A DNA stretch of 51,372 nucleotides from Apostichopus parvimensis (GCA_000934455.1 KN892705.1:1-51372), one strand, 5' to 3'; counted from the stretch's first letter, positions 1-14,500 are shown. Notes: generated by a model from the letters alone, not told the origin. Numbers and translations are program-made.

Positions 1-775
1 ATTTCAAAATTATAATTATTATTGTTATTATTATTATTATTTTTTAAAAATCTGAAACGAACAATCTGAGAATTACCTTCTTTGTTTGCCTTAGTGTACA
101 CCTTTATGGTATGAAAAGTTCTAGCTCACTACAAAAATTTAAGCTCACTACTGGACCAAGTCTGAGGTGTTCATACTTTAACAATCATCACAGAATATCA
201 ATAGTATAAAATAAAGGAATTACATTAAGGCTATGATTACTGATTCCAACTTTGCATATTAATAATAAATATATCTGATACAAATTTAGTATTATAACTG
301 TAATGAAATGACAACACATTATAATTAACTTAATTGCATTTAAATTAGATTACATCCCATGGTGCTGTATATTAATTTGGTTGCATCAATTGATCCTTAC
401 TCATTATTACTTGGGCTAGCACTGTACCTCGTGCCTTCATTAGTGGATTCATTTTGTGCCATATTTGACATTTATGTGGTGAGAATAGATTGAGAAGAAT
501 AGTCTTCTTATTCATGGCTTGGGCAAACGGTGGTACAGTATCAAATGACGATCATGATGTTATCGAATTGATGAAAACTTGAAATGATGATCTTGTGTTT
601 ACTTTGAGTAGTATTAGTTAGTATCATTTTTTAAATTTTTTTATAAAATGAAATTCATTGTGAGTTGCAACGTTAAGGCTGCATACCCTGTACCTGTATC
701 TTATACAGTACTTTTATGTATTCCTGAGCAGCAGTCTGTGTACATGGGACATTAAAATTGTATAACGTCTTGCAT

Positions 776-1185
776 GTACATGTATATGACCATTGACCTC
801 CACGAAAAAAATAGGTTTCTTGTACTGAACGTGTCACAACTACATATTAATATGAAATTGGTCCAAGCTTCCCTTCTTGAGATATCCTGTTTATAAGGGT
901 TCACAATTTGACCCCAGGTGACCCAAATGACATTTGACCTCCACCAAAAACAACAGGGATCTTAAACTCAATATGTGACCACTACATACTAAATATGAGA
1001 TTGGTCCAATCTTCCCTTCATGAGATATCATGTTTACAAGATTTCCACAACTGTTTGACCCCTGGTGACCCGACCTTTGACCTCCCCAAAATCAATAGGC
1101 TTCTTCTACTCAATGTGGTACGCACCAAATTTGAGACTGGTCCAAGCTTCCCTTCTTGAGATAAAACTGTTTACAAGCAAAGTGT
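776..1185 (-). repeat. Tandem repeat, about 136-143 bp unit, carrying TGACCTTTGACCT-like boxes
   Basis: GGTCCAAGCTTCCCTTCTTG-like cores begin at 860, 1003 and 1139, each followed by a GAGATATC.TGTTTA segment. Boxes resembling TGACCTTTGACCT occur at about 786, 928 and 1071. The copies differ at many sites, so the array is old. The reverse complement resembles the array at 8309-9120, hence the strand given. Confidence 0.8.
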
Positions 1186-2085
1186 CACACACACACACAC
1201 ATACCCAAAACACTCCTCCGCCTGCATACTGTAGCTACAAAGGTTACGATTATCATCAAAACCAAAAATGGCAACAATGACCTTCACTCCCTGCACACTG
1301 TGCGATGCTAGAAAATCCACAACAGGAAAGTCTATGTGCCTGCATTATAGAAGGTTAATTAGATCTCAGTGAAAAGGTAGCCTAAGTGTTCTTATCCTTG
1401 GGAATAAATGAACCCAAGATATGATCATGGAGGTATGATTTGATTGACTTACAGTCCAGTAGACTTGCAAACCGGCAAACTGTACTATACAATATACTGT
1501 ATATAAATACAAACTGAAACAGCACTCAGATAATACAAGGATAGTGCATTCAGATTAGAAATGTGCACTTTAGTTTGTGACACTAGATTGTTGAACGCTC
1601 TACTAGCAAAGAGTGCTCAATGAATTCAAATAAACAAGCTATTGTGGTGACCAATTTAAATGAAACTATTGATGTAGTCTATAGGATTATATGATCTCCT
1701 CTTCATGATAATGTGATTGTAACCATGTTAGCAACATTGAATAAACCTATTGGTTCAATTGTCTGTATTATAATATTACAAAAGGCCATTGTACTCTGTG
1801 TGTAGTTTAGCCTACTGCTTTAGCCGGGCAAAATCTGCCTCCTTTCGGTTACAGTACCCCTTGTAACTTCAGACATACAGTATTTCCCTGCGTAGGCCTA
1901 TTTAATTATCTACATGGTTATTTTAAAGTGAATCATTTAGTAAATATTCAAAAGAGATGAGTAATCCAGAGTACTTGCACATCATAGACAATCCAACAAT
2001 TATAATGGAAAGCAATGCTGCACTGAAGCTTGTAGCCTACTTGTTTGAGATTTCAATGTGGAGAGAAAACAACAAATGAAAAGTG

Positions 2086-2135
2086 ACCCTTCCTCCCCCC
2101 CTTTCCATGCCCCCAGCCCCCCACCCCCTCTCCAT
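2086..2135 (-). other. C-rich tract, G-quadruplex potential on - strand
   Basis: Several runs of five or more C separated by short spacers (CCCCCAGCCCCCCACCCCC). The complementary strand meets the usual four-run G-quadruplex pattern. It lies in a PIAS intron, about 300 bases before exon A. Confidence 0.5.
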
Positions 2136-2438
2136 TTGTTTCAGTGGTTATGCATATATTCATATTAATCTGGACTTGAAGATAATCGTGAATGTTAAAT
2201 TCTTATTACAGTTTACTTATTACTTATTACTATACAAAAAGTAAAGTGTTTGGACAATGGTTTTTAACAGTTCTGTAACAGTTTGTGATTGAACTCGTTT
2301 TTGCAAAATTTTTACGAACGGATCATTTTCATATTTTTTTTATTTTCACTAACTATAAACTGTTATGAACATTAATTCCAATACCTGTCTGGCCTGATAT
2401 AACGAAATGTTTAAATATTTCATTTTCCCCTTGTCTAG

Positions 2439-2574
2439 CAGTGGATCCGAGCTCTAGCAAGTACGGTGACGTTCACAGGACACTGTACTTTCATCTGATG
2501 CCATCACAAATTCAACAGATTATAGACTCCAAGCATCCACAGACCATGAACTACGTAGTGCAAGTGCAATTAAG
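2439..2574 (+). CDS. PIAS: PIAS exon A, mid-PINIT domain
   Basis: Translates to residues including [20 protein letters not shown] and NYVVQVQLR, matching the PIAS PINIT region just before the FCLSETSC segment. The acceptor is TCTAG before 2439; a second AG three bases on (start 2442) is an equally good NAG-NAG alternative. The donor AAG|GTAATT leaves phase 2. The preceding exon is outside the window. Confidence 0.85.
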
Positions 2575-5500
2575 GTAATTTTTACAGCTATTCGAATATT
2601 TCCTTGTACCCTGTCATTTTAGCTTTTAAGTGAAACAAGTGCTCTCACTCTCTCTCCACCTCTCTCTCACTTTGACTGAGCAATGCTGTTAAACATTCCA
2701 CTTAAGAATGAATGCAGGTAAAACAATTCTCCTCTTTTTCCCTGTCATTTTGAAGTACTTTCCCCTATTGTGCTCGCTGGGAAGTTCCATTTATGTATTA
2801 ATTTAAGTGAATCTCATAATATGCAGGATTATGTGTTGTCAATTTTCATTGCTACAGCAGTATTTCTTGTATTTGATCACTGCAGTACTACAGTACATAA
2901 CTTTTGCAATGATGATGGTTTGTGTCTGTACAAATTGTACAAGTGTATGTGTATGTGAGACAGCAGCTACTGTACATTGAGAACAAGAATGTAAAACTTT
3001 GACAGATCTTATGATGTAGTAGTATATGGATACCTAACTACTTTGTAAAATAAGCTTTGTGCCTGTTGGAAGTTAAAAGGTCACTTGTGTTGAGTATCTA
3101 TATAGTAAAGGTCAAAATGTGAGTGTAAGTGATATCACAAGAGAGCCAAAGTTGAACAGGTCTCTCTCTATCCAAGACTGTGGATGTCCCATGTTGGGTA
3201 CAAGTACAGTAGGCTAATGTTTTGCTTTGAGATCACAGCTCATAGATCAGAATATGCACTTACTCAGTGTAGTTTCCTTATAATTTATGAAGATGTAGTA
3301 CTTAACTTGTACACAATTTGGTTTGTGTTATTCTCTCATTATGACATGATAATCAGTTGATATTTTCTGCATGTCATGCAAAGTCATCTATGGTTATGCC
3401 ATCTGAGTGTGATGATGTCCTCACAAGCCATTTACAACATGTGTATTTAATGTATATTGAAGAAAGTTTGAACAATCAAATTAGAACATAATTACAGCTC
3501 TAGGATAATATGATAGTTAAGTCATTGTTAATGCACTATCGTTATTTAGGACAGATGTATACTTAAAATGTATTTGGAAAAGACTGTTACTGGAAATGAT
3601 TAAAGTCGATGTCAGCTGGCTAAGAAATGTCTATGCTTTTAGCTACTTAGGTCTTTGTGACCTAGTGACTAGTTGAATTTTGGTTTGAGATAAGTATTGA
3701 ATTTCCCTCATTCAGGTTTTGTTTATCAGAAACCAGCTGTGAACAAGAGGACAGGATTCCAACCAGTGTGACGGTAAAAGTCAATGGAAAGATCTGTTCC
3801 CTACCGGTACGTATCTTAATGTACATTCAATCTCTGTAACTAACTAACTTAACTACACATAGTGCAGCTAATGAAATGTACCAAGGATTCTTAAAACAGT
3901 GCTTTTGCAATACAAATGGCACTGTGTCCTGACAATGCAATATCACAACTTTTAGAGTACAGAAGTGCTTAGTCATCACTGCTTTGTTCTAAAGTTAACG
4001 TTCCCAAAAATTGCATTATCATCTTTGACATTAATATAGCCTACTATAATACTCCTCATGCAGTGGTAGATATCAGCCAGGGCTTTCCCCAAATTTATGG
4101 GTTCAGTAGTTTTGAGGTAATCACTATAGCTACTGCAATGACCACAGCTTCCCATGCAGTTCAAAAACACAGTGAATATTGTGTCAGTCTCAAGAACATG
4201 TAATGGGAAATGTGTAATATACTCTATATCATGCCATTAACTTTGCAGTACTGTTTTAACTATCCCAAAAACCTGCTGTACATAGTGAAACTCAGACTCC
4301 TTATACAGTAGTAGTAGTAACCTACAGGCTCTTGAAATCTACCTTTTTTGAGTTCAGAAAGTATGCTTTACCATGTGTCAGACAAATTTGGTTACACCCT
4401 AAAACTGTTCTGTGTGAGATTGCAATGCTTGCCAAATATGATACCGTACTGTATTCCTGTTGAACAGCATTTGTCAGGTTGCCAAACATTGATTTTACTG
4501 TACTGAGTGATATACTGTGGCTAGTGTGTGTTTGTTGCTAGTACTCCAACGGATAGAACTGACCAGGGATGATATTGCCTTCAAAACTTTCCTTCCTTTT
4601 GCAGTGTAAAATGTGGATGGGTTGATATGGAAAGGGATGCTACTATCAATCTGTTTGATAGATTTGTTCATCTTTCTGACTTATTTATTATCGTTAATTC
4701 CCTGTAGACATGAACGTAATCCCCAAAGTGTCAATTTTAATCAAGAACGTCACTCGGTTAGTGGTCGTTAAGATGTCAACAGGCCCCAACCAAATAATAT
4801 TGATACAGGTCTGCAATCAAGAAATGTCCATATAAGTCTTCCACAAATAAACCCCACTTTTTGTGAGGTGGGTGGGTGGTACTGAACTTGGGAGGGTGGG
4901 GGAGGGGGGTTCTGCTTACAGGTTAGCATCTCTTAAATTTGACTGCAAGGTTCTCTGTATGAAGAGATCTAAGATGCTCAGTTGATCACTAAATCATATT
5001 TAAACATACCATGATCAAGGTTCATTTTCAGCTGTGTAAACTTGTCAAACATTCCTCAAAACTTGGATTTGATATCTTGTCAGTTTCCTCTGTTATTATA
5101 CATTTCCTGCCTTGATATATTTTATGACAAAAGTTGAAATCTTTTTATCAGCTATATTGCAGATAGTTCATTGAATATTTACACATTTCCTTCTCTAGCA
5201 GCTGTCACTGTTTAGGAGCAGATTTCATTGGTATATTAAAATGCTTGAACAAGACTGAAAGGTCTGTTCTTGTTCCATGCTATCATTAATTTCACATTTG
5301 TCTGATGTTTTTTTTTTTAATCCACATACAGCCTTGTTACCCTCAAAATAAACCAGGAGTTGAAGCCAAAAGGCCTGGTAGACCTATTAACATAACTCCT
5401 TTGACAAGACTACTTCCATCAGCAACCAACCAAATAGAAATCCAATGGATCCCAGAGATTGCTCGGGTAAGGCAGTTTAATCATTTTACTTGATTAGAAA

Positions 5501-8500
5501 AGAGGTGTGCCAGTAAGTTGCTATCGAGATACGTATTTGATATGTTAAGCTTGTATTTAATCGTATAAGTAATTAAATCATATCCTTGGCACAGACTTTT
5601 GAACCCCATCTAGGTTGCCTGGAGTTAGAATCTAAAAGTGACTATCCTCCTTCTTGTAACTTCTCTCATTTACTTTGCTCCTCGCTTACCTGTCTCCCCA
5701 CATCCTTAGCACTCTCGTTCTGCCGTTCCTAAAATGAACTGGTAACTTTTTAACACTGTGCATCCTCTATGACCTGCCCCTCTGGTCAATGCCCTTCTCA
5801 TTCTACCATCCAAAGTGCCAGCACCGTGCGTTTTTCGTCCGGATTATTTCAACGTAATTCGTTCGGATATGTGACCTTTAGTTTTTCCATCCATTGGATA
5901 CTGAAATAGTTTACAAGTGGTGCGCAGCCCGATAAGTATCCTTTGTTGCATAGGGAGGGATTTTCGGGATGCTTTTGGGGGAGACAGGTAAGTTTGTCAC
6001 TTGTAAAGATCCAAACCAGTAAGTTCTGGGATTTTGGTGATCTGCATATATAGGAAGGGTGTTCTTTGCAAAACACTTTCCGGCATAAGATACAATACTG
6101 GGTATGAAAAAATGTGACATGTAGCGTTGTGCAGTAGTGCAAATTTCACACAACCGGTAGTGTCGCAACATGAATCCCGGTAGCCTAACAGGGTTTTCCT
6201 CAAACATTTCATCTGTGTTTCAAAGGGCTTAATTACAAGACTGTCAATGTCGTCCTTTCAATGGCAAAGCCTAGGCCAACTACATACTCTTACAGGCATG
6301 GTTATAAAAAAAGACATCCAAAATAACACGTTTATTTTTAAAATACACTTTCAAAAAGAAAAGCACAAACTGTGGGAAAAACACCCGACACCATCCTTCA
6401 TTCATACTCGATGTACGATAATAGATTAACATGTTTGCACGTGGATAAAACCTGTAATCCGTACGCAAACAAAAATTGGGGATTCCCCACAATTCCATGA
6501 TATTGGAATCCGGCAACCCTTCAAGTTCAAAAGTTCATACTCATAAGTTTTCAACTATCAACAAGTCACCATTTGGAACTTCATACAAGAAGAATGTAAC
6601 ATAGGGCTTTGTAAATACGGATTATAAACTATATACACATAAGAATAGTACAGAATTATTTATATTGTTAATCGTCTGTTGTTTTCTCCAGAAAATATAC
6701 TTTTAATTAGTACAATATCCATCTTTCATGACTATCGGGATCCTGCAAAATGCTAGTGACATGCACCTACAAAATATGAAATCTCCCAAAGAAAACTATT
6801 TTCATGTATTTTTTAATCCTACAATGTTGTTTGAAACACTGTAGGAACTAGGAAACTATGAGAATATAGTTTGTAACCTCTAAGCACAATTCCACAGCAC
6901 TTTAGAAAGCCCACTACTAACGTAATACCATTGAATTATTATCTGTGAGCTTTGATCCATCAATCAAATAAGGAGTAATCTCTCTTTCCTCTGGACCTAA
7001 ACCGCCTTTTCCCTGCTGCGTATACTGCCCAAAACTGGGGGTAGGCCCCACTTACAGGAGGCCGTGTCACCTCTCGCCGAGAGGAGCACTCTCGTCCTAT
7101 ACTTTTTGTGCGTTACCTGTTATCCAGGCCTGCCTATTACTATATGTAGTGTACACTTCCATTGCACACGCCAATGTGCCATCAGGACTCATAATATACT
7201 AAATATTGTGTGTTCCTGTAGGGGGGTTTTAAAGGCACGTTTTCATGGAGGACTGTATGGGAAGCAAGTTTTTCTGAGCGGACGCGAACATTTTTGAGAC
7301 AATGTTTGACATAGAGTAGAATGGAATGGAATAGATGGTAATGGTGGCTTACAACATTATCTGCTTGGTTAGTCCTCAAGAAATGATTATACAATATTCA
7401 ATGCAATACAGAAGTCTTTGCTAGCTTCCTCAGCACATCCCGTATTGCATTTTAATTAGCAAAGTATGGTGTTTAATGGTGTTGTAATTATGTAATAGCA
7501 CCATCATTGTGATTGTGATCTGTATGTCTGCCAGCATTGACACCCCCAATCATTGTATACATGTATAAATGAAATTTCAGAAATTTTTTAATAAAAAAAC
7601 AAATTGGAAAAGAAACTACAGTCTTGATTACAATATGATATGAAGAGATAAGTGGTCTGAATTATTAGAATTACCTACTGTACATTCTGTACAGTCATTT
7701 CTGTATGGGCAGTGGCCATACTTTTGCCTGTTCCTACTGCACAAGGCCTTTAGAACCTAAGTGCATGTTATAATTTATGTGAAATGACAACCTGATAATA
7801 GCTCATCATCAGATAAGGCGTTTGTTCTTGGAATTTTCAAATAATTTTGACACCAAAAGGCAATTTTGAAAGTCTCATGTAGTTTATTGATCACTGTTCA
7901 TTTGGTTCATTGTATGGTGTGACTGTTAAAATACTGTAGGTCACATGCTTTTTCCAGTGAGCAGTCAATCAAAGAAGGCACTGTATTATATTACTGACTT
8001 GTACTAGTGAAATCCCATTTATGTGGTTTTACCACATATAGTCCAATATACTAGTATTCAACGTTTTATGTGATCAGGAAGTACAAAATGCTGGTACCAG
8101 GGTTATATACAGTATATTGCTAGAGGTTTTGAATCTATTAAAAGTATGTAGGTTATTCCGGCTTGCATGCAAAGCTATTTGAAATGTTTAATTTTTTCAG
8201 GGTTTTTGGTTACTTGCCATAGGCAAGCAACTCTCCTATGCAGTCTAGTTGGCATGTGTGGGTGTGTGATCATGCCTTTCTGTGTGTGTGTGTGCGTCAT
8301 GCACTAGATTGTAAACACGATATCTTAAGATAGGTCACCTCTGCAGTTTTCATATTTGGATCAAAGGATCTCATATGTACTTGGTAGGATAGCCTTATGT
8401 AGTGTAAAGTTTTTAAACAATTTGGTGTAGGTCAGAGCTTATAATTTAAGGTCACCAGGAGTCAAACTTGACATCCTTGTAAACAGGATATCTCAAAATA

Positions 8501-11500
8501 GGTAACCTCTGCAGTTTTCATATTTGGATCAAAGGAGCTCATATGTACTTGGTAGGATAGCCTTATGTAGTGTAAAGTTTTTAAACAATTTGGTGTAGGT
8601 CAGAGCTTATAATTTAAGGTCACCAGGAGTCAAACTTGACATCCTTGTAAACAGGATATCTTAAAATAGGTAACCTCTGCAGTTTTCATATTTTGGAATG
8701 TGGCTTCGTGCAAGAACCCTATTGTTGTGGGTAGAGGACAAAGGTCATTTTGGGCCAGGAGAGAGCAAAATGTGAAAATCTCAAATACACTGCATCAACA
8801 GAACCTGAACATCAAAGCAGCTCATATGCAAAGGTTATTTGGGGTCAGCAGAGGTTAAAATGTCAAATATCAAATTACTTTATCAAGAGAACTTTACCTT
8901 CAAAAAGAGATGATATATAGGTATGGTAGATAACCCAAGTAAAATTGCTCCACAATTTGGTATAGGTGAAAGCTCAATTAAAGTTTGCAGGAGTCAAAAC
9001 CTACAAAATGTCTAAAGGTCAGGTCTCAGTTGAAGATGTTAAACTTATGCTGATTGGACTTTCCCATTTGTTGTAGAACCTCCTTGCTCTTTTAGGTGGA
9101 GGTCAAAGGTCAGCTTAGGTACATGCAATATGAACTTTGGCCAGGGTTAGCTTAGCAAACTACTCTTGTGCTGCATATGTATATGTATTTAAAGGCAAGT
9201 AACTGCTGCAAGGGGTATCTCTCTGGTTGCAGTGTTGTTACGGTAGGAAAAAATTATGCAAACATTTATATTACAACAAGAATATTGATAAATTATTGCT
9301 TTAAAAAACCAGTACATGGAAGAGATTGTCACATGTAGTACATTGTTGGAGTATATTTGCTTATTTCTTGATTCAGAAGCATTTTCAGAAATGTCAAGTT
9401 CTCAGTTTTGTTTCTTGTACATATATTTTGTTTTGCCTTTTAACTCCTCTCTGGCAAGATGAGCACGATTTCTTTTCAAGCCAACTGAGTGTTCAGATCC
9501 TCAGCATTTGATGAAATTAAAAACACGACTTAAAATAATACCTAGACCTGTGCAAATTCAGACCTTCAAATTTCTGCATTATTTCTGGAAAGCTTGAGAG
9601 GTTCAGTACTAGGTATGAAAGTTATTTCCAGCAGTATAGGGCATGCAGTATTGGAAAGTGCGCTCCTCCAGCTGGGAAATAGAATACGCTCAAGAGAGAG
9701 CGATTCTGGCTAGGTTGCGTCAGCGTGGGATGTGACGTCGTTGTCGCTCCATTTTCGTGTACTTTGTATGCATGACTATGTGTTGAGTTATGTCCTTGGT
9801 GTAGTGCCGGGCTACTTGTCTGCTCTGACAACATAAACCTTCATCTGTGGGCAGATCAATACCCTCACATTACCTTCTGTCCTTGCAGGATAAACTCAAC
9901 CAAACTGGAATGTTCATAGGCACACCAAATACAATGTTTCTGAATTACAGTATACCTCTACTATGTAACTTAGTGACCTGTGGCTTGTTAAAGTCAATGA
10001 ATAATGTTGCTAGGCGTTGTAAAAAAAAACATTTTTTTTTCCCTTTCCTTTCCACGAAATAGTAAAGACTCTCCACATATGAAAGTGTGCCATAGACTAG
10101 TCCAGATTGCAATATGTTTGCATTGTACAACAATATTTCAGTGCAGAGTATAAACAAACACCAGACCAGTTTACAGTTTTAGGTAAATCTACTAGTTTGC
10201 TTGATGGACATAAATGTAATAGGATTTCTTTCATTTTAGTCTCACCTGTCTCCTGCACATATGCACTCCGATCTACCTACAGTACTGTAGGTTACGATGC
10301 TTGGTAACATTTTTGCATTGCGTCCTGCTGAGCCCCCCCCCCCAATCCCCCACACACTCTTAATCACTGTGCTTCCACTGAGAAAGTCATGCCTACTGTT
10401 CCATAATTTAAAACATATGCTGCACATTATAAACTATTATGTACATGTGCATTGATAACATAATTTACAAGCTCACCACATAAATAAAACATTGAAACAT
10501 TTGTTACTACTGTACATGCCACCCATTTTTCTGATACATGAAAATGCTGCAGTCTGTACATGCACAGAATAGCCTAATATACTGTAGAGATCTAACAAAC
10601 TGTACTACCTGTCCCCCCCAAGTGCCCCCCCCAAGCGCCCCCCCCAGCACAACCTTCACCTGTGGCAGTTGTATGAGTTACTGTATATGCCATAAGAAAT
10701 ATTACAGATGATGTATGATGTTGTGTTGTACAATTTGGCAGTATAGCGTTTAAGTTACCTAACATGATATATGACTATATAGCCACTCTGTACTGACACA
10801 GATAATTGGCCACTTGAGGAAGTTACTACAGGGCATCTAATAAGTCTGTTGTTGTATGTGTCAAGTTAGTCCTGGAAGATTCTATATCCTCTATATGGCA
10901 GTTAGGTGTTGAATTACATAACATGTAGATCTATAATAGACTCTGCTGGGCACAGTGATCTTATCAACACTGAGTAAACATGCAAGACATGCTTACTTTA
11001 GTTGTCACGGTTTTAAAAGGTATTCCATTATCCTTTATACTCACTTACTGCCATTTGGATGTAACAAATGTGGAATGAAACAGGAACAGCTAAGATTTCA
11101 TTGTATGGCATTCTTAATTTCCAGAGGTCTCTTTGGTTTGGTGAGACCTATCCGGGTTTTAGATAATCATCTTTTCTCATATCCCCCTTTTGCTGTTTTT
11201 TCCGTCCCCTTCCCCTTAACATGTGACCTTTTTCTCTTGCTCCAAGCTAAAGCTGCCTATGGAACCCATGATATTAAACACACTGTAACTTGAATACCAT
11301 AGTTTGTAGTACTCATAAATTATTCATACTCTAACACTCACTAGATTGTCTGGCTCATCCATGTTGAAGGCCATACAGGAAATCATGTATGCATATTGTC
11401 ATGTAGAGTCTCACTAATTGAGGTAATCACACGAGTGCCGTGAAAAGTCACCTCAATGAATAATGCACATAATCTCTGCCAGCAAGTGGAGTAAATTGAG

Positions 11501-14500
11501 ATAATTCAAACAAGTTTAGGCATAATCGGGAACTCTACTGTGGTGAATTTCTATAATGAAAATACACATACTGTAGTATTTACTGTGCATTGATTAAGTT
11601 TAACTGTTTTAAGTTAACCACATAGAAATGGCGTGCAAGGCATGTTATAAATCAACCACTCTTTGTGAACATTGGATTTTAATTTCATTTGGCCTTTCTT
11701 GATGATGTGGTCAACCTGCTAAATCAAACAAAGTTCTCTCTCGGTCAGCGCTGCACGGGTCCCCAGGCTCATTTATGCCAAGCCTTCAGAACTTCAGCCT
11801 TCAAGTCTTCAGCACTTTAGAGTACTACCTGTAGTGTCATTTGTGACATTTCTATTAGAAAGTTTGAAAAAGTTCATTTTTCTATCCTAGCTGAAATACT
11901 GAATAGATCATAAATTGTACGCATTCCTCCATTCAACGAGAACTCTCTTCTTTTCTTCTTTGTCTAGTCATATTGTGCAACAGTACACCTTGTCAGGCAG
12001 GTCACCTCAGAGGACCTCCTGTCCCGGCTCAAAGCTAGAAATGTTCGTAATCCTGATCACTCAAGAGCCTCCAGTAAGTATCCATGCCTAAGTTATGGTC
12101 TTGTCTTCTTTATGTGAAAGCAGGTCATGGGTCTTGGTAACTCCCCCCACCCCCACCTCATCCCCCTCCCATACATAGCAGTTGTGTGATGCAAAACTTA
12201 AAGCAACAGTAGAGCTCTGAATACATAGTTCAGTTTATCTCAGGACATTTAAATAAATGAAAGTTTTCAGCAAACGTTTGAAAAGTAAATGGTAATATGA
12301 CTTTATTATTTTGCAAATGCTTAAAATCTTCTGAAAATGTATCCCCTTCAAATTGCATTGTTTTTACAATTAAAAAAGTCCTTGAATTTTAAATGTTTCT
12401 CCATTAATTAGTATCGTTTTTATCCAAACAGTCAAAGAAAAGCTAGCACACGACCCCGACAGTGAGATTGCTACCACCAGCCTCAGGGTGTCACTGATGT
12501 GTCCGTTGGGTAAAATGAGGATGCAGTTACCCTGTCGTGCACTTACCTGTACTCACCTCCAGTGCTTTGATGCTGCCCTCTATCTCAAGATGAATGAACG
12601 GTAAATCGCATTGTGTCTTTTTGTAATTCAATCCTCTCATTGTCTCCTTATAAACTGAATCACCGTCTAGACAGAGTCATGTTTCGACTTTCGGTGTAAA
12701 AAAGCTCTATGGGGCAGGCATCCAGAGGTCAAGTATAGAATACTCAACAGTTATTTGGAAATAATTCACAAAACTTTTGAAGGAACTTTGGCTTTATAAA
12801 AACAAAATTGACATTTTTGGAGAAATTTTGCTTTGAAACATAGAATACTCAACATGTATTGGAAAGAATTCACAAAAATGTTTTGAGGAACTTTGGTATT
12901 TAAAAGATTGACATTTTAGAGAAGTTTTGCATTGAAACATTAGCTTGTTGACAAATAGCAGTAATGAGCCTTCAACGTTGGTTAGACTTGTTGTTTGTTT
13001 TAATCCAGTCATTGACAAACTTGAAGTTCTGCGAGTTGACCAGAGGCAGATTATGATTTAATTACAACATAATATGGTTGTTGCGAACACACAGCAATAT
13101 GATGTATTAATGTATGGCGATTGTTTGCTGGCTCTTGTCAAGGTTCATGTTGCCTCATTTTCTATAGTGCTATATTTGTCCCATTTTAAAAAGTTGTATC
13201 AGCTCCATTGCAAAACATTTGGCTAATTAATCTCTACCGTTTGACAAATGTTTTTGCTATTTTCTGTCTCTCTAGGAAGCCTACTTGGATCTGTCCTGTT
13301 TGTGACAAGAAAGCTCCCTTTGACCAATTGTCCATAGACGGGTAAGAAGTGTCCATGTCTTATTTCCTTTCTTTCTTTCTTTCCCCTCATTTGTCCATTT
13401 TTTTCTTTCTTTCATTTCATATACTTGATGAAGTCAAATATTTTTTTCGTCATGAAAAGGTTGTCCACATACCCAAGCATCAGTGTTTTACATGTTGTAC
13501 AAGATACCGAAAAACTTTCATTATTGTCCGTTATCAACCCATTCTGCCCGATGTGTGATTCTGATATTGCCGTCCTGAAGTGGTGCATCTTCCATTTTGC
13601 TTTAGTGTAATTATGCTGGATACACAGTGACAGTAAGCATAGTTGTCCTTGGGAGCCAGTGTTCCAATTGGCAGATACCAGTATATTAAACTGTGTTAAC
13701 GGTCTTGCTGAAAGGGTTACGTATTGAGTAGTTCATAAAACCTTTTGTGAGGTTAGATAAGGTGGATACAAACAAACTACTTCTGATTGAGTTTTATGAA
13801 AATCACTGTATTGTGGGGCTTATTGAGGTTATTTGCATATTCACACAGTTCATATCACTGTCTTGCTGGGGGGGGGGGGCGAGGTTCATATAAGTTATTA
13901 ACGGCTCCAGTTGGGACATACCATTGTCCCTGCAGGATAAATCTAGTGACAGTTTTGACAAACTATCAGTCACCAAGGTTACAAGGCCTATCTGATATAT
14001 AAGGAAGTCCTTCCCCAGTATTAACTGTGTACAGGTTAATTGTCAGTAGGTATTGGTTGTGACAGGTGTCCATTTTGTTTGACGGTATTCTATGTAGTGG
14101 TTAGTTTTCAGGTTGAGGTGTCCTACATCACAGCACATGATCCATTTGTGAGCTAGACAATCTAACTGCATTGTTTTTATTTATGTATCTGTACACAGGT
14201 TATTTATGGAAATACTACAGAACCCACCAGAATCAAATGAGATACAGTTCCTGGAAGATGGTTCTTGGAGGCCGATGGAGATTGAAATCAAGAGAGAGCC
14301 CCATTTCTTGTCTCCTTCAACACCAAATTCGTCTTCGATAAACTTAGGTCCGTTTCATTATAATGTGTGTGTAGTTAGTACTTTATAAGCAACAAAACTC
14401 TATATATGCACTTAAAAACAAGATTGAGGTTCATTTGTAACATTTATCAACCAATTCTGAATAGGTTGTAAACTCTGTGTTGGGCAACACTGTTTTGTTA

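Larger units (their letters stand above)
1..2438 (+). other. PIAS upstream intron
   Basis: No coding exon recognised. Holds an ATT-rich microsatellite (about 14-43), the 776-1185 tandem repeat, an AC run near 1187-1201 and a C-rich tract at 2086-2135. The early PINIT and SAP exons expected upstream are not seen here. Confidence 0.6.
5467..11967 (+). other. PIAS intron C-D (6.5 kb)
   Basis: The largest PIAS intron here. It contains the 8309-9120 repeat region, a CpG-richer patch near 9650-9800 and C-run clusters at 10329-10351 and 10612-10646. Open frames at 5849-6212, 9622-9834 and 10955-11293 show no recognisable domain and no clear splice support. Confidence 0.65.

Noticed and set aside
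1..2438. Search for the PIAS SAP-domain and early PINIT exons
   Set aside because: None of the expected motifs (such as the PINIT start LPFYD) seen in any + frame; they must lie upstream.
5849..6212. Three overlapping - strand frames of 70-98 codons in the PIAS intron
   Set aside because: Open frames overlap in all three registers, which is a sign of low stop density rather than coding; no family recognised.
9889..9960. Acceptor-like CTTGCAG followed by an open stretch, as a missed PIAS exon
   Set aside because: PIAS exons C and D join in phase and match the family without extra residues; the open stretch matches nothing in PIAS.
10955..11293. 112-codon + strand frame in the large PIAS intron
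   Set aside because: No recognisable motif, no matching splice context, and composition like the surrounding intron.
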